Program-made: the position numbers and the translations under genes
Notes under the pieces: generated by a model
Told to the model about the DNA's origin: nothing
The model's database searches: none
The model's input: the letters and a program-made list of their open reading frames with translations, nothing else
Origin: Pannonibacter sp051860505
Lineage (GTDB): Bacteria; Pseudomonadota; Alphaproteobacteria; Rhizobiales; Stappiaceae
Direction: 5' to 3'
Assembly: GCF_051860505.1 (NCBI RefSeq)
Contig: NZ_JBHYDX010000006.1
Location: 113,934 to 177,933 of the forward strand
DNA length: 64,000 nucleotides
Shown: positions 35,305-44,269 of the stretch, one piece after another
Layout: every line of letters begins with the position of its first letter
Position numbering within the stretch: the stretch's first letter is position 1

Positions 35305-36960
35305 ATGGCAAATTCAAAAGCCAAGCTGATTACGCTCGAGGAAGGCGGCTTTGCGCTTTTCCTCGTGCTGCTGGCCTTCGCCTGCCTGATTGTGGCGGGG
35401 AAGACATATGACCAGGTGATGGCGTTCCACACGTCCTTCGGTGCGCTCTGCGCGGCCGTTGGTGCGTTCGTCATCTTCAAGAACTATTTCACTGACGGTG
35501 GTGAGCCGATCCCGCAAGAGATCGACGGCAAGCCGAACTACAACATGGGGCCGGTCAAGTTTGGCTCCATCGCTGCCATGTTCTGGGGCATCGCTGGCTT
35601 CACCGTCGGTCTGATCATCGCGCTTCAGCTGGCCTGGCCGGCGCTGAACTTCGACCTGCCGTGGACCAATTTTGGCCGCCTGCGCCCGCTGCACACCTCT
35701 GCCGTGATCTTTGCCTTCGGCGGCAACGTGCTCATCGCCACTTCGATGTATGTGGTCCAGCGCACGTCACGCGCGCGCATGCCTGGCCGGATCCTGCCCT
35801 GGTTCGTGATCCTTGGCTACAACGCCTTCATTGTCATTGCCGGCACGGGCTATCTGCTCGGTGTCACGCAGAGCAAGGAATACGCCGAGCCGGAATGGTA
35901 TGCCGATCTCTGGCTGACCATCGTCTGGGTCGCGTATCTGATGCTGTTCCTCGGCACGCTGTGGAAGCGCAAGGAACCGCACATCTACGTCGCCAACTGG
36001 TTCTACCTCGCCTTCATCGTCACCATTGCCATGCTGCACCTGGTCAACAACGCCACCATTCCGGTGTCGGTGTTCGGGACCAAGTCCTACATCGTGTGGG
36101 CTGGCGTTCAGGATGCGATGGTGCAGTGGTGGTATGGCCATAACGCGGTGGGCTTCTTCCTGACCGCCGGCTTCCTGGCCATCATGTACTACTTCGTCCC
36201 GAAGCGCGCCGAGCGGCCGGTCTACTCCTACCGTCTGTCGATCGTACACTTCTGGGCCCTGATCTTCATCTACATCTGGGCTGGTCCCCACCACCTGCAT
36301 TACACGGCGCTGCCGCAGTGGGCCTCGACCTTGGGTGCGACCTTCTCCATCATCCTCTGGATGCCGTCCTGGGGTGGCATGATCAACGGTCTGATGACGC
36401 TCTCGGGCGCCTGGGACAAGCTGCGTACGGACCCGGTCCTGCGCATGATGGTGGTGTCAATCGCCTTCTACGGCATGTCGACCTTCGAAGGTCCGTTGAT
36501 GTCGCTGCGCTCGGTCAACTCGCTGTCGCACTACACCGACTGGACCATTGGCCATGTGCACTCGGGTGCGCTCGGCTGGGTGGGCTACATTTCCTTCGGT
36601 GCGCTCTACTGCCTCATTCCGTGGCTGTGGCAAAAGAAGGGTCTGTATTCGCTGAAGCTGGTGAACTGGCATTTCTGGCTCTCCACAATGGGCATCGTGC
36701 TCTACATCTGCGCCATGTGGGTGTCCGGCATCATGCAGGGCCTGATGTGGCGTGCCTACGACAAGATGGGCTTCCTCGAATACTCGTTCATCGAGACTGT
36801 CGATGCGATGTTCCCCTTCTACGTCATCCGTGCTCTTGGCGGTGCCCTGTTCGTGCTCGGCGCTCTCATCATGGCCTACAATCTCTGGATGACCGTGCGT
36901 CATGGCGAGGCAGAAGTTGCCGAACGCCAGTCGGGCGGCGCCCTGGCCCCGGCCGAATAA
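35305..36960 (+). CDS. ccoN: cbb3-type cytochrome c oxidase subunit I
   Basis: A 551-residue catalytic subunit of the high-affinity terminal oxidase. About 12-14 membrane segments carry the haem and CuB ligands, including RPLHTSAVIFAFGGN (low-spin haem His) and QWWYGHNAVGFFL (CuB His). WAGPHHLHYTALPQW (adjacent CuB His pair) and GHVHSGALGWVGY near the end follow. ATG at 35305 follows GGGGCGGAAG. The frame is open 16 codons upstream, but the extension lacks hydrophobic or family sequence. First gene of ccoNOQP, transcribed from a FixK-dependent promoter. Confidence 0.97.
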   Translation: MANSKAKLITLEEGGFALFLVLLAFACLIVAGKTYDQVMAFHTSFGALCAAVGAFVIFKNYFTDGGEPIPQEIDGKPNYNMGPVKFGSIAAMFWGIAGFTVGLIIALQLAWPALNFDLPWTNFGRLRPLHTSAVIFAFGGNVLIATSMYVVQRTSRARMPGRILPWFVILGYNAFIVIAGTGYLLGVTQSKEYAEPEWYADLWLTIVWVAYLMLFLGTLWKRKEPHIYVANWFYLAFIVTIAMLHLVNNATIPVSVFGTKSYIVWAGVQDAMVQWWYGHNAVGFFLTAGFLAIMYYFVPKRAERPVYSYRLSIVHFWALIFIYIWAGPHHLHYTALPQWASTLGATFSIILWMPSWGGMINGLMTLSGAWDKLRTDPVLRMMVVSIAFYGMSTFEGPLMSLRSVNSLSHYTDWTIGHVHSGALGWVGYISFGALYCLIPWLWQKKGLYSLKLVNWHFWLSTMGIVLYICAMWVSGIMQGLMWRAYDKMGFLEYSFIETVDAMFPFYVIRALGGALFVLGALIMAYNLWMTVRHGEAEVAERQSGGALAPAE

Positions 36961-36973
36961 GGGGAGGCGAGAC

Positions 36974-37708
36974 ATGTCTGCTTGGAAAAAACACGAAGTC
37001 TTCGAGAAGAACTCGATGATCCTGCTGGTTGGCATCCTGGTGATGGTTGCCATCGGCGGTCTGGTCGAGATCGTCCCGCTCTTCTATCTGAAGAGCACCA
37101 TTGAAAAGGTGACGGGCATGCGGCCCTACACCCCGCTCGAGCTTGCCGGGCGCAACATCTACATCCGCGAAGGCTGCTACCTCTGCCATTCGCAGATGAT
37201 CCGCCCGATGCGGGACGAGCTTGAACGCTACGGCCACTACTCCCTGGCAGCGGAGTCTATGTACGACCATCCGTTCCAGTGGGGCTCCAAGCGCACGGGC
37301 CCGGATCTGGCCCGCGTCGGTGGCAAATACTCCGACGAATGGCATCGCGATCACCTGGTCGACCCGCGCTCGGTCGTGCCGGAATCCATCATGCCGGGCT
37401 ATCCGTTCCTGCTCGAGGCCAAGGTCGAGACGCGGGGTATCGCGGACCATCTCAAGGCCAACGTTATCGTCGGCGTTCCTTACACGGATGCGATGGTTGA
37501 AAGCGCGGCAGCTGACTTGGCGGCCCAGGCCAATCCGGACAGCGACGGCGTTGATGGGTTCCTCGAGCGTTATCCCAATGCTCAGGTGCGTGATTTCGAT
37601 GGCAATCCGAAGGCCGTCACCGAGATGGATGCGCTGGTCGCCTACCTGCAGATGCTCGGCACGCTGGTGGACTTCTCGATCTACGACAACAAGGCCGACC
37701 TGCGCTGA
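36974..37708 (+). CDS. ccoO: cbb3-type cytochrome c oxidase subunit II (monohaem)
   Basis: A 244-residue membrane-anchored c-type cytochrome. One N-terminal helix (SMILLVGILVMVAIGGLVEIVPLF) is followed by the periplasmic haem site CYLCH at residues 68-72. The Met ligand region is MPGYPFL. It passes electrons from CcoP to CcoN. GGGGAGGCGAGAC precedes the ATG at 36974, 13 bp after the ccoN stop. Confidence 0.96.
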   Translation: MSAWKKHEVFEKNSMILLVGILVMVAIGGLVEIVPLFYLKSTIEKVTGMRPYTPLELAGRNIYIREGCYLCHSQMIRPMRDELERYGHYSLAAESMYDHPFQWGSKRTGPDLARVGGKYSDEWHRDHLVDPRSVVPESIMPGYPFLLEAKVETRGIADHLKANVIVGVPYTDAMVESAAADLAAQANPDSDGVDGFLERYPNAQVRDFDGNPKAVTEMDALVAYLQMLGTLVDFSIYDNKADLR

Positions 37709-37718
37709 GGAGACGACG

Positions 37719-37874
37719 ATGAACGAGACTTACACCTCGCTGGCCGCCTTCGCCCAGACCTGGGGGCTCCTCTACTTCGTGCTCATGTTTGCACTGGTGG
37801 TTGCCTATGTGGTCTGGCCGAAGAACCGGAAACAGTTCGAAGACGCCGCCCAAATCCCGTTTCGGGAGGATTGA
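37719..37874 (+). CDS. ccoQ: cbb3-type oxidase small subunit CcoQ
   Basis: A 51-residue protein, MNETYTSLAAFAQTWGLLYF at the start, with one membrane helix (LLYFVLMFALVVAYVVW) and a charged C-terminus ending PFRED. Size, topology and position between ccoO and ccoP identify CcoQ, which stabilises the oxidase complex. GGAGACGACG precedes the ATG; it starts 10 bp after the ccoO stop and ends 3 bp before ccoP. Confidence 0.92.
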   Translation: MNETYTSLAAFAQTWGLLYFVLMFALVVAYVVWPKNRKQFEDAAQIPFRED

Positions 37875-37877
37875 TCC

Positions 37878-38756
37878 ATGACTGACACGCACAAGAAGGA
37901 AGTCGACGCGCTCTCGGGCGTGGAGACGACGGGCCACGAATGGGATGGCCTGAGGGAACTGAACAATCCTCTGCCGAAATGGTGGCTCAACGTCTTCTAC
38001 GCCTGCATTGTCTGGGCGATTGGCTACTGGATCGTCTATCCGTCCTGGCCGCTGCTATCCAGCTATACCACGGGCGTCATGGGCAACAGCCAGCGCGCTG
38101 ATGCATTGGCGGCTGTGGAGGCCGGGCGGGCAGCACGAGCTGAACTCGGCACGAAGCTGGTGGACGCCACGCTGGAGGATATTTCCTCCACGCCGGCCCT
38201 CCTGGACTTTGCCATGGCGAACGGCAGGGCCGCCTTCGGCGACAACTGTTCGGCTTGTCACGGTTCGGGCGGTACCGGGTTTGTTGGCTATCCAAACCTG
38301 CAGGACGATGGCTGGATCTGGGGCGGAACCCTGGATGATATCCACACGACGCTGAAATACGGCATTCGCTCGGGTCACGACGAAGCCCGTATCGGCGAAA
38401 TGCCGGCTTACGGCCGCGATGAACTGCTCGAGAAGGACCAGATCACCCAGGTGGCGAATTTCGTTGCCTCGAAAGCTGGTCTTGAAACCGAAGCCGGCGT
38501 TGATCTGGCAGCTGGCGAAGTCGTCTATCAGGAAAACTGCGCTGCCTGCCATGGTGAAGACCTGAAGGGCTTGCGTGAGTTCGGTGCGCCGAACCTGGTG
38601 GGCACCACCTACCTTTACGGGAAGTCCCTGGCAGCCATCAAGGCGCAGATCAACAACCCGCGCGTGGGGGTCATGCCGGCCTGGGAAGGCCGTCTTGATC
38701 CGGCCACGGTGAAGTCCCTTGCCGTCTATGTCCATTCCTTCGGGGGCGGCGAGTAA
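37878..38756 (+). CDS. ccoP: cbb3-type cytochrome c oxidase subunit III (dihaem)
   Basis: A 292-residue dihaem cytochrome c. The cytoplasmic N-terminus contains GHEWDGLRELNNPLPKWW, the CcoP hallmark, followed by a membrane helix (WWLNVFYACIVWAIGYWIVYP). Two haem sites, CSACH at 124-128 and CAACH at 221-225, each have a downstream Met (GEMPAYG, GVMPAWEG). It receives electrons from soluble cytochrome c or bc1. GGGAGG lies in the ccoQ tail just upstream. Confidence 0.96.
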   Translation: MTDTHKKEVDALSGVETTGHEWDGLRELNNPLPKWWLNVFYACIVWAIGYWIVYPSWPLLSSYTTGVMGNSQRADALAAVEAGRAARAELGTKLVDATLEDISSTPALLDFAMANGRAAFGDNCSACHGSGGTGFVGYPNLQDDGWIWGGTLDDIHTTLKYGIRSGHDEARIGEMPAYGRDELLEKDQITQVANFVASKAGLETEAGVDLAAGEVVYQENCAACHGEDLKGLREFGAPNLVGTTYLYGKSLAAIKAQINNPRVGVMPAWEGRLDPATVKSLAVYVHSFGGGE

Positions 38757-38789
38757 GGAAAAGCCTGTCACTTGACACGGTGTCGCAGG

Positions 38790-38803
38790 TTGATCGGCCT
38801 CAA
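38790..38803 (+). promoter_or_regulatory. FixK/FNR box and -10 element upstream of ccoG
   Basis: TTGAT-CGGC-CTCAA matches nine of ten consensus bases, with the same single change as the hemN box. A TAGAGT hexamer at 38826-38831 sits exactly where the -10 should be if the box is centred at -41.5 (start near 38838). ccoGHIS therefore probably has its own FixK promoter. Confidence 0.82.
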
Positions 38804-38927
38804 GGCCGGCCAACCGGCACCGGGCTAGAGTGACAGCTACGAGCAAGAGCCGGGTCGGCCTGCCGCCGACCCGGGAACCTACCCGGGGTTCGTTGGGGCC
38901 GGCCCTGGACAGGAAAAGGACGGAACA

Positions 38928-40385
38928 ATGCGTGTCGAGCCAGACGCCGCATCAGGCGGCAACGAGCCAGAAGAGTGGTTTGCCTCCGCGAAGAAGATCT
39001 ATCCCATGGCAACCAATGGGACCTTCCGGCGGATCAAGTGGGCGCTGCTTTTCATAACGCTCGGCCTTTACTATTTCCTGCCATTCATCCGCTGGGACCG
39101 CGGGCCCAATGCGCCCGACCAGGCCATTCTTGTCGATCTGGAGGGTCGGCGTGCCTATTTCTTCTTCATCGAGATCTGGCCGCAGGAGGTCTACTACCTC
39201 ACGGGTCTCCTGATCATTGCCGCGCTCGCATTGTTCCTGATGAATGCCGTCGCCGGACGTATCTGGTGTGGCTATCTTTGCCCGCAGACGGTCTGGACGG
39301 ACCTGTTCATGTGGGTCGAACGCAAGATCGAGGGTGATCGCCGCGAGCGGATTGCGCTCGACAAGGCGCCCATGAGCCTGTCCAAGCTGGCCAAGCGCGC
39401 CGCAAAGCACACGTCCTGGCTGATGATTGCCTGGTGGACGGGCGGCGCCTGGGTGCTCTACTTTTCCGACGCACCGACACTCGTCTATGACCTTGCGACC
39501 TTTCAGGCACCCTGGGCAGCCTATATCTGGATTGCCATCCTGACCGCCACGACTTACCTGCTGGCGGGTTTCATGCGGGAGCAGGTCTGCATCTACATGT
39601 GCCCCTGGCCGCGCATCCAGGCCGCCCTGACCGACGAGAAGGCGCTCAACGTCACCTACCGTTGGGATCGCGGCGAGCCGCGTGGCCCGCTGAAGCGCAA
39701 CAAGGAACTGGCGGAGCAGGGGCTTCCTGCCGGTGACTGCATCGATTGCGCACAGTGCTACCATGTCTGCCCGACCGGCGTTGACATCCGCGGCGGCCTG
39801 CAACTCGACTGCATCCAGTGCGGTCTGTGCATCGATGCCTGCGACAATGTCATGACCAAGGTTGGCAAGCCCACGGGCCTGATCGGCTATGACACGGATG
39901 AAAACATCCAGCGGCGCCTGGACGGCAAGGATCCGATCTATGAGATCGTCCGTCCCCGCACGGTCATCTATGCGGCTGTGATCGCCATTGCCGGCGCCAT
40001 CATGCTCTACGCGCTGCTGACCCGCGACTTCGCCGGGATCAGCACCCTGCATGACCGCAATCCGATCTTCGTCACCCAGAATGACGGCAGCATCCGCAAT
40101 GGCTTCACCGTGCGCCTGATGAACAAGCGGACCCATGACCGCAGCTTCCTGCTCAATGTCGAAGGCATGCCCGCCGGTTCGCGTATCGAGGCCGTCGGCA
40201 TCGACCACTACTTCGAGGGGCGGCCCTATGTCGTGGTCGGCCCGGACCAGACCCGCGAAATCCGCGTTCTGGTCTATTCGCCGAAAGACGTGAAACTGGG
40301 ATCTTCGACCCCGATCACCTTCCGTCTGACCGATACGGTCATGGGTGAGGTGGTCACCACCAAAGACTTCTTCAAGGCACCCTGA
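38928..40385 (+). CDS. ccoG: CcoG (RdxA/FixG), cbb3 oxidase assembly cupric reductase
   Basis: A 485-residue membrane protein with about five helices and a polyferredoxin core. The motifs are GRIWCGYLCPQTVW, then MCPWPRIQ, then two ferredoxin clusters (CIDCAQCYHVCP and CIQCGLCIDACD). A C-terminal Ig-like periplasmic domain starts near 370. CcoG reduces copper(II) for delivery to the CuB site of CcoN. AGGA precedes the ATG at 38928. First gene of ccoGHIS. Confidence 0.96.
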   Translation: MRVEPDAASGGNEPEEWFASAKKIYPMATNGTFRRIKWALLFITLGLYYFLPFIRWDRGPNAPDQAILVDLEGRRAYFFFIEIWPQEVYYLTGLLIIAALALFLMNAVAGRIWCGYLCPQTVWTDLFMWVERKIEGDRRERIALDKAPMSLSKLAKRAAKHTSWLMIAWWTGGAWVLYFSDAPTLVYDLATFQAPWAAYIWIAILTATTYLLAGFMREQVCIYMCPWPRIQAALTDEKALNVTYRWDRGEPRGPLKRNKELAEQGLPAGDCIDCAQCYHVCPTGVDIRGGLQLDCIQCGLCIDACDNVMTKVGKPTGLIGYDTDENIQRRLDGKDPIYEIVRPRTVIYAAVIAIAGAIMLYALLTRDFAGISTLHDRNPIFVTQNDGSIRNGFTVRLMNKRTHDRSFLLNVEGMPAGSRIEAVGIDHYFEGRPYVVVGPDQTREIRVLVYSPKDVKLGSSTPITFRLTDTVMGEVVTTKDFFKAP

Positions 40386-40397
40386 AGGGAGGGAGTA

Positions 40398-40946
40398 ATG
40401 ACCATCAACAGCACAGGTACCGCCGCAGCACTGGGCTCGGCACCGAATTCCGGCAAAGGCGGCAAGCCCTTCACCGGACGGACCATTCTCTTCTGGATAC
40501 TCGGCTTCTTCGGCGTGATCTTCGCGGCCAATGCAGTCTTTCTCTACTACGCCATCGGGACCTTCCCGGGCACGGTGGTCGATAGTTCCTACAAGGCCGG
40601 CCTTGCATTCAACAGCGAAGTGGCGGCGGCCAAGGCCCAGGCTGACCGGGGCTGGCAGGTGGGAGCGCATCTCGATCGCAGCAACGGCGGGACCGCACGC
40701 ATCACAGTGAACGCCAGTGATGCGGCGGGTGTCGCGCTGGGTGGCCTTGTCTTTACGGCAAAGCTGGCACATCCGACTGCAGCCGGTCTCGACCAGATGG
40801 TCGCGCTCGCTCCGCTGGAAGATGGCCGCTACACCGGAGTAACAGCCCAGCCGCTTGCGCCGGGCAACTGGAACATGGTCATCGAAGCCGAGGGGGCTGA
40901 AGGACGCATGTTCCGCTCGGAGAACCGCGTCTTTCTCAAGGACTGA
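40398..40946 (+). CDS. ccoH: CcoH (FixH), cbb3 oxidase assembly protein
   Basis: A 182-residue protein with one N-terminal membrane helix (ILFWILGFFGVIFAANAVFLYYA) and the FixH periplasmic domain (TVVDSSYKAGLAFN, then a beta-rich part). CcoH is a small assembly/stability factor that stays near the oxidase. GGAGGGAG precedes the ATG; it starts 12 bp after ccoG. Confidence 0.93.
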   Translation: MTINSTGTAAALGSAPNSGKGGKPFTGRTILFWILGFFGVIFAANAVFLYYAIGTFPGTVVDSSYKAGLAFNSEVAAAKAQADRGWQVGAHLDRSNGGTARITVNASDAAGVALGGLVFTAKLAHPTAAGLDQMVALAPLEDGRYTGVTAQPLAPGNWNMVIEAEGAEGRMFRSENRVFLKD

Positions 40947-40993
40947 CGTGTTGATCCGGGACTGAGCTCAATTTGCACGGCAAGAGGACGGCT

Positions 40994-43204
40994 ATGACGG
41001 TGCATATGCGAGACTGGGATGCCTTTGTTACGCCAGCGGCGGATGGCGGCGTCCACATGGATCTGGCGGTGGAGGGCATCACCTGCGCCGCCTGCATGGG
41101 CGAGATCGAACGCGGGCTTTCCCAATTGCCTGGCGTTACCCGCGCCCGCGTAAACCTGACCAGCCACCGGCTGGCTGTCGATTGGGACGCGGAACAAACG
41201 CCTGCCGATCTGATCGTCTCCACACTCGACCACATGGGCTACCGCGCCCATCCGTTCGACCCTGCCGCCCAGAAGGCACGCGAAGATCGTACCGGCCGCG
41301 AGTTGTTGCGCGCCATCGGCGTATCCGGCTTTGCCTCGATGAACATCATGCTGATGTCCGTGTCGGTGTGGTCCGGCAACGTTACCGACATCACGGACGA
41401 GACGCGCGACCTGTTCCATTGGGTCTCGGCGCTGATTGCGCTGCCGGCCGTTGCCTATTCCATTCGCCCGTTCCTGCGCAGCGCCCTTGCTGCCATCAGG
41501 GGGCGCCGGTTGAACATGGACGTTCCGATCTGCATTGGCGTGTCGCTGGCGGTCGGCCTCTCCGTCATCCAGACCCTGCAGAGCCAGCATCACGCCTATT
41601 TTGAATCGGCGACCATGCTGCTGTTCTTCCTTCTGGTTGGCCGCTATCTCGATCACAACATGCGCGGGCGGACCCGCTCGCTGGCCGAGAACATCGCCGC
41701 TTTGAAGGCGGAAGTCGCCGCCCGGATCGGGCCGGACGGCAGCGTGCGCGAAGTTCCCTTGTCAAAGATCGAGCCCGGTGACCGGGTTCTGGTCACCGCC
41801 GGTGAACGGATTCCGGTGGATGGCGTCATCGAGACCGGCCAGTCTGAAATTGACCAGAGCCTTGTGACCGGCGAAACGGCGCTGGCCGCCGTTGGTCCCG
41901 GCACCCGCGTCTATGCTGGTACGCTCAATGCGGACGGTGTGCTGGAAGTCAGGGTCTCCGTGGCCTCCGGCGCGACGCTTCTCGATGAAGTCAACCGGCT
42001 CCTGGAAGCGGCCGGACAGGCAAAGTCCCGATATGTCGTGCTGGCCGACCGCGCCGCCTCGATGTATTCACCGATTGTCCATGCGGCGGCCCTGATGACC
42101 TTTCTCGGCTGGACGCTCTACGGTCTTGGCTGGCAACCTTCGCTGATCATTGCGATTTCGGTTCTGATCATCACGTGCCCTTGTGCTCTCGGGCTTGCCA
42201 TACCAGCCGTGCAGGTCGTGGCGTCGGGGCTTTTGTTCCGCGCTGGTGTGCTGATCCATTCCGGGGATGCCATCGAGCGGCTAGCCGCTGCCGATACCAT
42301 CGTTTTTGACAAGACCGGCACCTTGACCCTGGCGCAGCCCGAGTTGCTCGAGCCTGTTGACGAGGCCGATCAGGACCTGGCCATGGCCGGCCGGTTGGCT
42401 CTTTCCAGTCGCCATCCGCTGGCGTTGGCGCTGGCACGGGCCACCGGCGCGACCCATCCGCTGAGCGGTGTCCTGGAAACCACCGGGGCGGGCGTCGAGG
42501 TGTCGCAGGATGGACAGATTGTTCGCCTCGGCAGTCCCGGATTTTGTGGGGTGCCGGAGACCCGGGTGGCTGAGGTGCTGGAGCGCCATGGCGATGCGTC
42601 TCTGCTGGCTCTTCGGGTTGGCTCGGACCCGGCTCGTCTGATCCCGATGCGCCAGAGCCTGCGTCCTGATGCGAGGCAGGTGATCTCCCTGCTGCTGTCG
42701 CGCGGTTACCGGATTGAAATCCTCTCCGGTGACCGTTCGGGGGCCGTCGAGGCGGCAGCTGCGGCATTGGGCGTCGTTCACTGGCGTGCCAGCATGACAC
42801 CAGCGGACAAGATTGCCCGCCTCGATCAACTACAGGCAGAGGGCGCCACGGTTCTGATGGTGGGGGACGGTCTCAATGATGCCCCGGCCTTGGCTGGCGC
42901 ACATGTGTCGCTCTCGCCGGTTACAGCCGTACACCTGAGCCAGGCGGCGGCAGATGCGGTCTTCCTTGGCGATGCGCTAGCCCCGGTCGCTGACGCGCTG
43001 TTGATTTCGCGGCGGGCCAAGGCGGTCATGATGCAGAACCTCTGGATCTCGGTGATCTACAACCTGATTGCGGTGCCGATTGCCGTCGCAGGCTTTGTCA
43101 CGCCGCTGGTCGCGGCAGCCGCCATGTCCGGGTCTTCCCTGATCGTGACGGCAAACGCCTTGCGGCTCCGCCTCCTGCACAGCGGAGCCCGCATAGATGG
43201 GTAA
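40994..43204 (+). CDS. ccoI: CcoI (FixI), copper-translocating P-type ATPase for cbb3 biogenesis
   Basis: A 736-residue P1B ATPase. The N-terminal heavy-metal domain has GITCAACMGEIE (Cys31, Cys34). The membrane ion site is CPC (395-397) in TCPCALGLA. The phosphorylated Asp439 is in DKTGTLT. The HP motif appears in SSRHPLALA, and GDGLNDAPALA is the hinge. It belongs to the CopA2/FixI branch that exports copper for oxidase assembly rather than for resistance. ATG at 40994 has GAGG six bases before; a TTG at 40973 would add seven residues. Confidence 0.95.
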   Translation: MTVHMRDWDAFVTPAADGGVHMDLAVEGITCAACMGEIERGLSQLPGVTRARVNLTSHRLAVDWDAEQTPADLIVSTLDHMGYRAHPFDPAAQKAREDRTGRELLRAIGVSGFASMNIMLMSVSVWSGNVTDITDETRDLFHWVSALIALPAVAYSIRPFLRSALAAIRGRRLNMDVPICIGVSLAVGLSVIQTLQSQHHAYFESATMLLFFLLVGRYLDHNMRGRTRSLAENIAALKAEVAARIGPDGSVREVPLSKIEPGDRVLVTAGERIPVDGVIETGQSEIDQSLVTGETALAAVGPGTRVYAGTLNADGVLEVRVSVASGATLLDEVNRLLEAAGQAKSRYVVLADRAASMYSPIVHAAALMTFLGWTLYGLGWQPSLIIAISVLIITCPCALGLAIPAVQVVASGLLFRAGVLIHSGDAIERLAAADTIVFDKTGTLTLAQPELLEPVDEADQDLAMAGRLALSSRHPLALALARATGATHPLSGVLETTGAGVEVSQDGQIVRLGSPGFCGVPETRVAEVLERHGDASLLALRVGSDPARLIPMRQSLRPDARQVISLLLSRGYRIEILSGDRSGAVEAAAAALGVVHWRASMTPADKIARLDQLQAEGATVLMVGDGLNDAPALAGAHVSLSPVTAVHLSQAAADAVFLGDALAPVADALLISRRAKAVMMQNLWISVIYNLIAVPIAVAGFVTPLVAAAAMSGSSLIVTANALRLRLLHSGARIDG

Positions 43205-43212
43205 AATCCGGA

Positions 43213-43356
43213 ATGCGCAAGCCCCGCGAAAGCTCCGCCGCCAAGGATTGTCTGGTGAAGCAAGCACTTGTGATGCAGAATGGAACGCGTGGAGAGGGGG
43301 CTGCAGTCAGGATATGGGCGAGACAAGACGCTGAAGGCCTGGAGCCTGTGGAGTAA
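43213..43356 (+). CDS. Possible 47-residue small protein between ccoI and ccoS
   Basis: An ATG at 43213, eight bases after the ccoI stop, opens 47 codons (MRKPRESSAAKDCLVKQALV at the start), ending six bases before the ccoS GTG. There is no good Shine-Dalgarno and no recognisable domain or membrane helix. In most genomes ccoI and ccoS touch or overlap, so the 157-bp gap is unusual. It could equally be untranslated spacer or a degraded ccoI tail. Confidence 0.22.
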   Translation: MRKPRESSAAKDCLVKQALVMQNGTRGEGAAVRIWARQDAEGLEPVE

Positions 43357-43361
43357 GAACC

Positions 43362-43541
43362 GTGGAAGTGCTGCTCTATCTCATTCCCGTCGCCGTCAGC
43401 CTGGGTGCGCTCGGCCTGTTCGGCTTTCTCTGGTCTTTGAAATCGGGTCAGTATGATGATCTGGAAGGGGCCAAGTGGCGGGTTTTGTCGGATGATGATT
43501 TGCCGGAGGCCCAGCGACCGGTGAAATTGCCGGACGCATAA
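43362..43541 (+). CDS. ccoS: CcoS, cbb3 oxidase maturation small protein
   Basis: A 59-residue protein with one N-terminal membrane helix (VLLYLIPVAVSLGALGLFGFLW). It contains the family signature SLKSGQYDDLEGAKWRVL and a short acidic tail. CcoS is needed to insert haem and copper into CcoN. It starts with GTG at 43362. Order and sequence identify it clearly despite its size. Confidence 0.93.
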   Translation: MEVLLYLIPVAVSLGALGLFGFLWSLKSGQYDDLEGAKWRVLSDDDLPEAQRPVKLPDA

Positions 43542-43543
43542 CA

Positions 43544-43564
43544 CCGCCAGTCGACCCTTGGCGG
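43544..43564. terminator. Weak hairpin between ccoS and the convergent small gene
   Basis: CCGCCA (43544-43549) pairs with TGGCGG (43559-43564) around a 9-nt loop, just after the ccoS stop. No T run follows. Confidence 0.3.
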
Positions 43565-43571
43565 CCTGGTG

Positions 43572-43760
43572 TCAGCCGATCAAAGTGGACAGCATCATGC
43601 TGGCCGAGACGACAATCAAAGCGACGCCCGACAGCAGTAGCGTGTTCTCGCGCGTGGGAAACTGAGCGGACGACGACGGGCGCACCTCGAAGGGAGTGCC
43701 GAAATTCGCTGCCTGCGTCTTGCTCTGGCGGCCGATGGTGCGCATGGCTTGCTCCGACAT
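43572..43760 (-). CDS. Small hypothetical membrane protein
   Basis: A 62-residue protein I do not recognise. A polar N-terminus (MSEQAMRTIGRQSKTQAANF) is followed by one C-terminal hydrophobic helix (TLLLSGVALIVVSASMMLSTLI), so it looks like a tail-anchored peptide. AAGG seven bases before the ATG at 43758-43760 supports translation. It is convergent with ccoS. Confidence 0.5.
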   Translation of the reverse strand: MSEQAMRTIGRQSKTQAANFGTPFEVRPSSSAQFPTRENTLLLSGVALIVVSASMMLSTLIG

Positions 43761-44269
43761 GGTGGTACCTTGAACATCCGTATTTTTGCTGTTCGTGTGA
43801 GCACCGTTGTAGGCCGGATTTTTGAAGGGGCAGTTAAGTCATATCGCTGTAATGTGTTAATCCCCGTAAACTTTACTGACTGTTAAATTCTTTCCAAGCA
43901 AATTAATGCCAAGTGATGGTGACTTTTGTATCTGATTGAGATTCAAAGCTTATATCGGATTTTGTCATGCCGGCAACAAGACGCGGGATCCGGCCGGAAT
44001 TGCAATTGGAAGCGCGGAGGGGGCTCTTGAGCGAGTTTGAGCCCCGGCAAACGGTCCATCCCTTAATGGATCCGGCTTGTGGGTTAACACTTGGATTTCC
44101 TCGCCAGCAAATGCTTGGGGCCGACGTTCGGGACGACATTGATCGACCTCGTGGCAACGTGAACAAGCTGATCAGAACCGCGGGAAAACACGCGGTCCGG
44201 GCGAAACCAGGCACTAACCCTCTTTTCACGGTTTGCCGGTAAGACTCTGGCTCTGAACTGGAGGTCCTG
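43761..44269. other. 509-bp intergenic region with a CtrA-like site
   Basis: The left half (43800-43960) is AT-rich for this genome and likely holds promoters for the small membrane protein and for the receiver gene. A TTTA-N7-TTAA motif at 43872-43886 resembles a CtrA site with one mismatch. An ATG frame at 43967-44242 is open but has no Shine-Dalgarno, no domain and Arg-rich composition; I do not call it. Confidence 0.4.

Noticed and set aside
43908..43925. TTGAGATTCAA as a FixK box
   Set aside because: Half-sites are separated by three bases instead of the six required between TTGA and TCAA.
43967..44242. 91-codon frame upstream of the CheY-like gene
   Set aside because: No Shine-Dalgarno, Arg/Pro-rich, no domain; it lies in what should be the promoter region.
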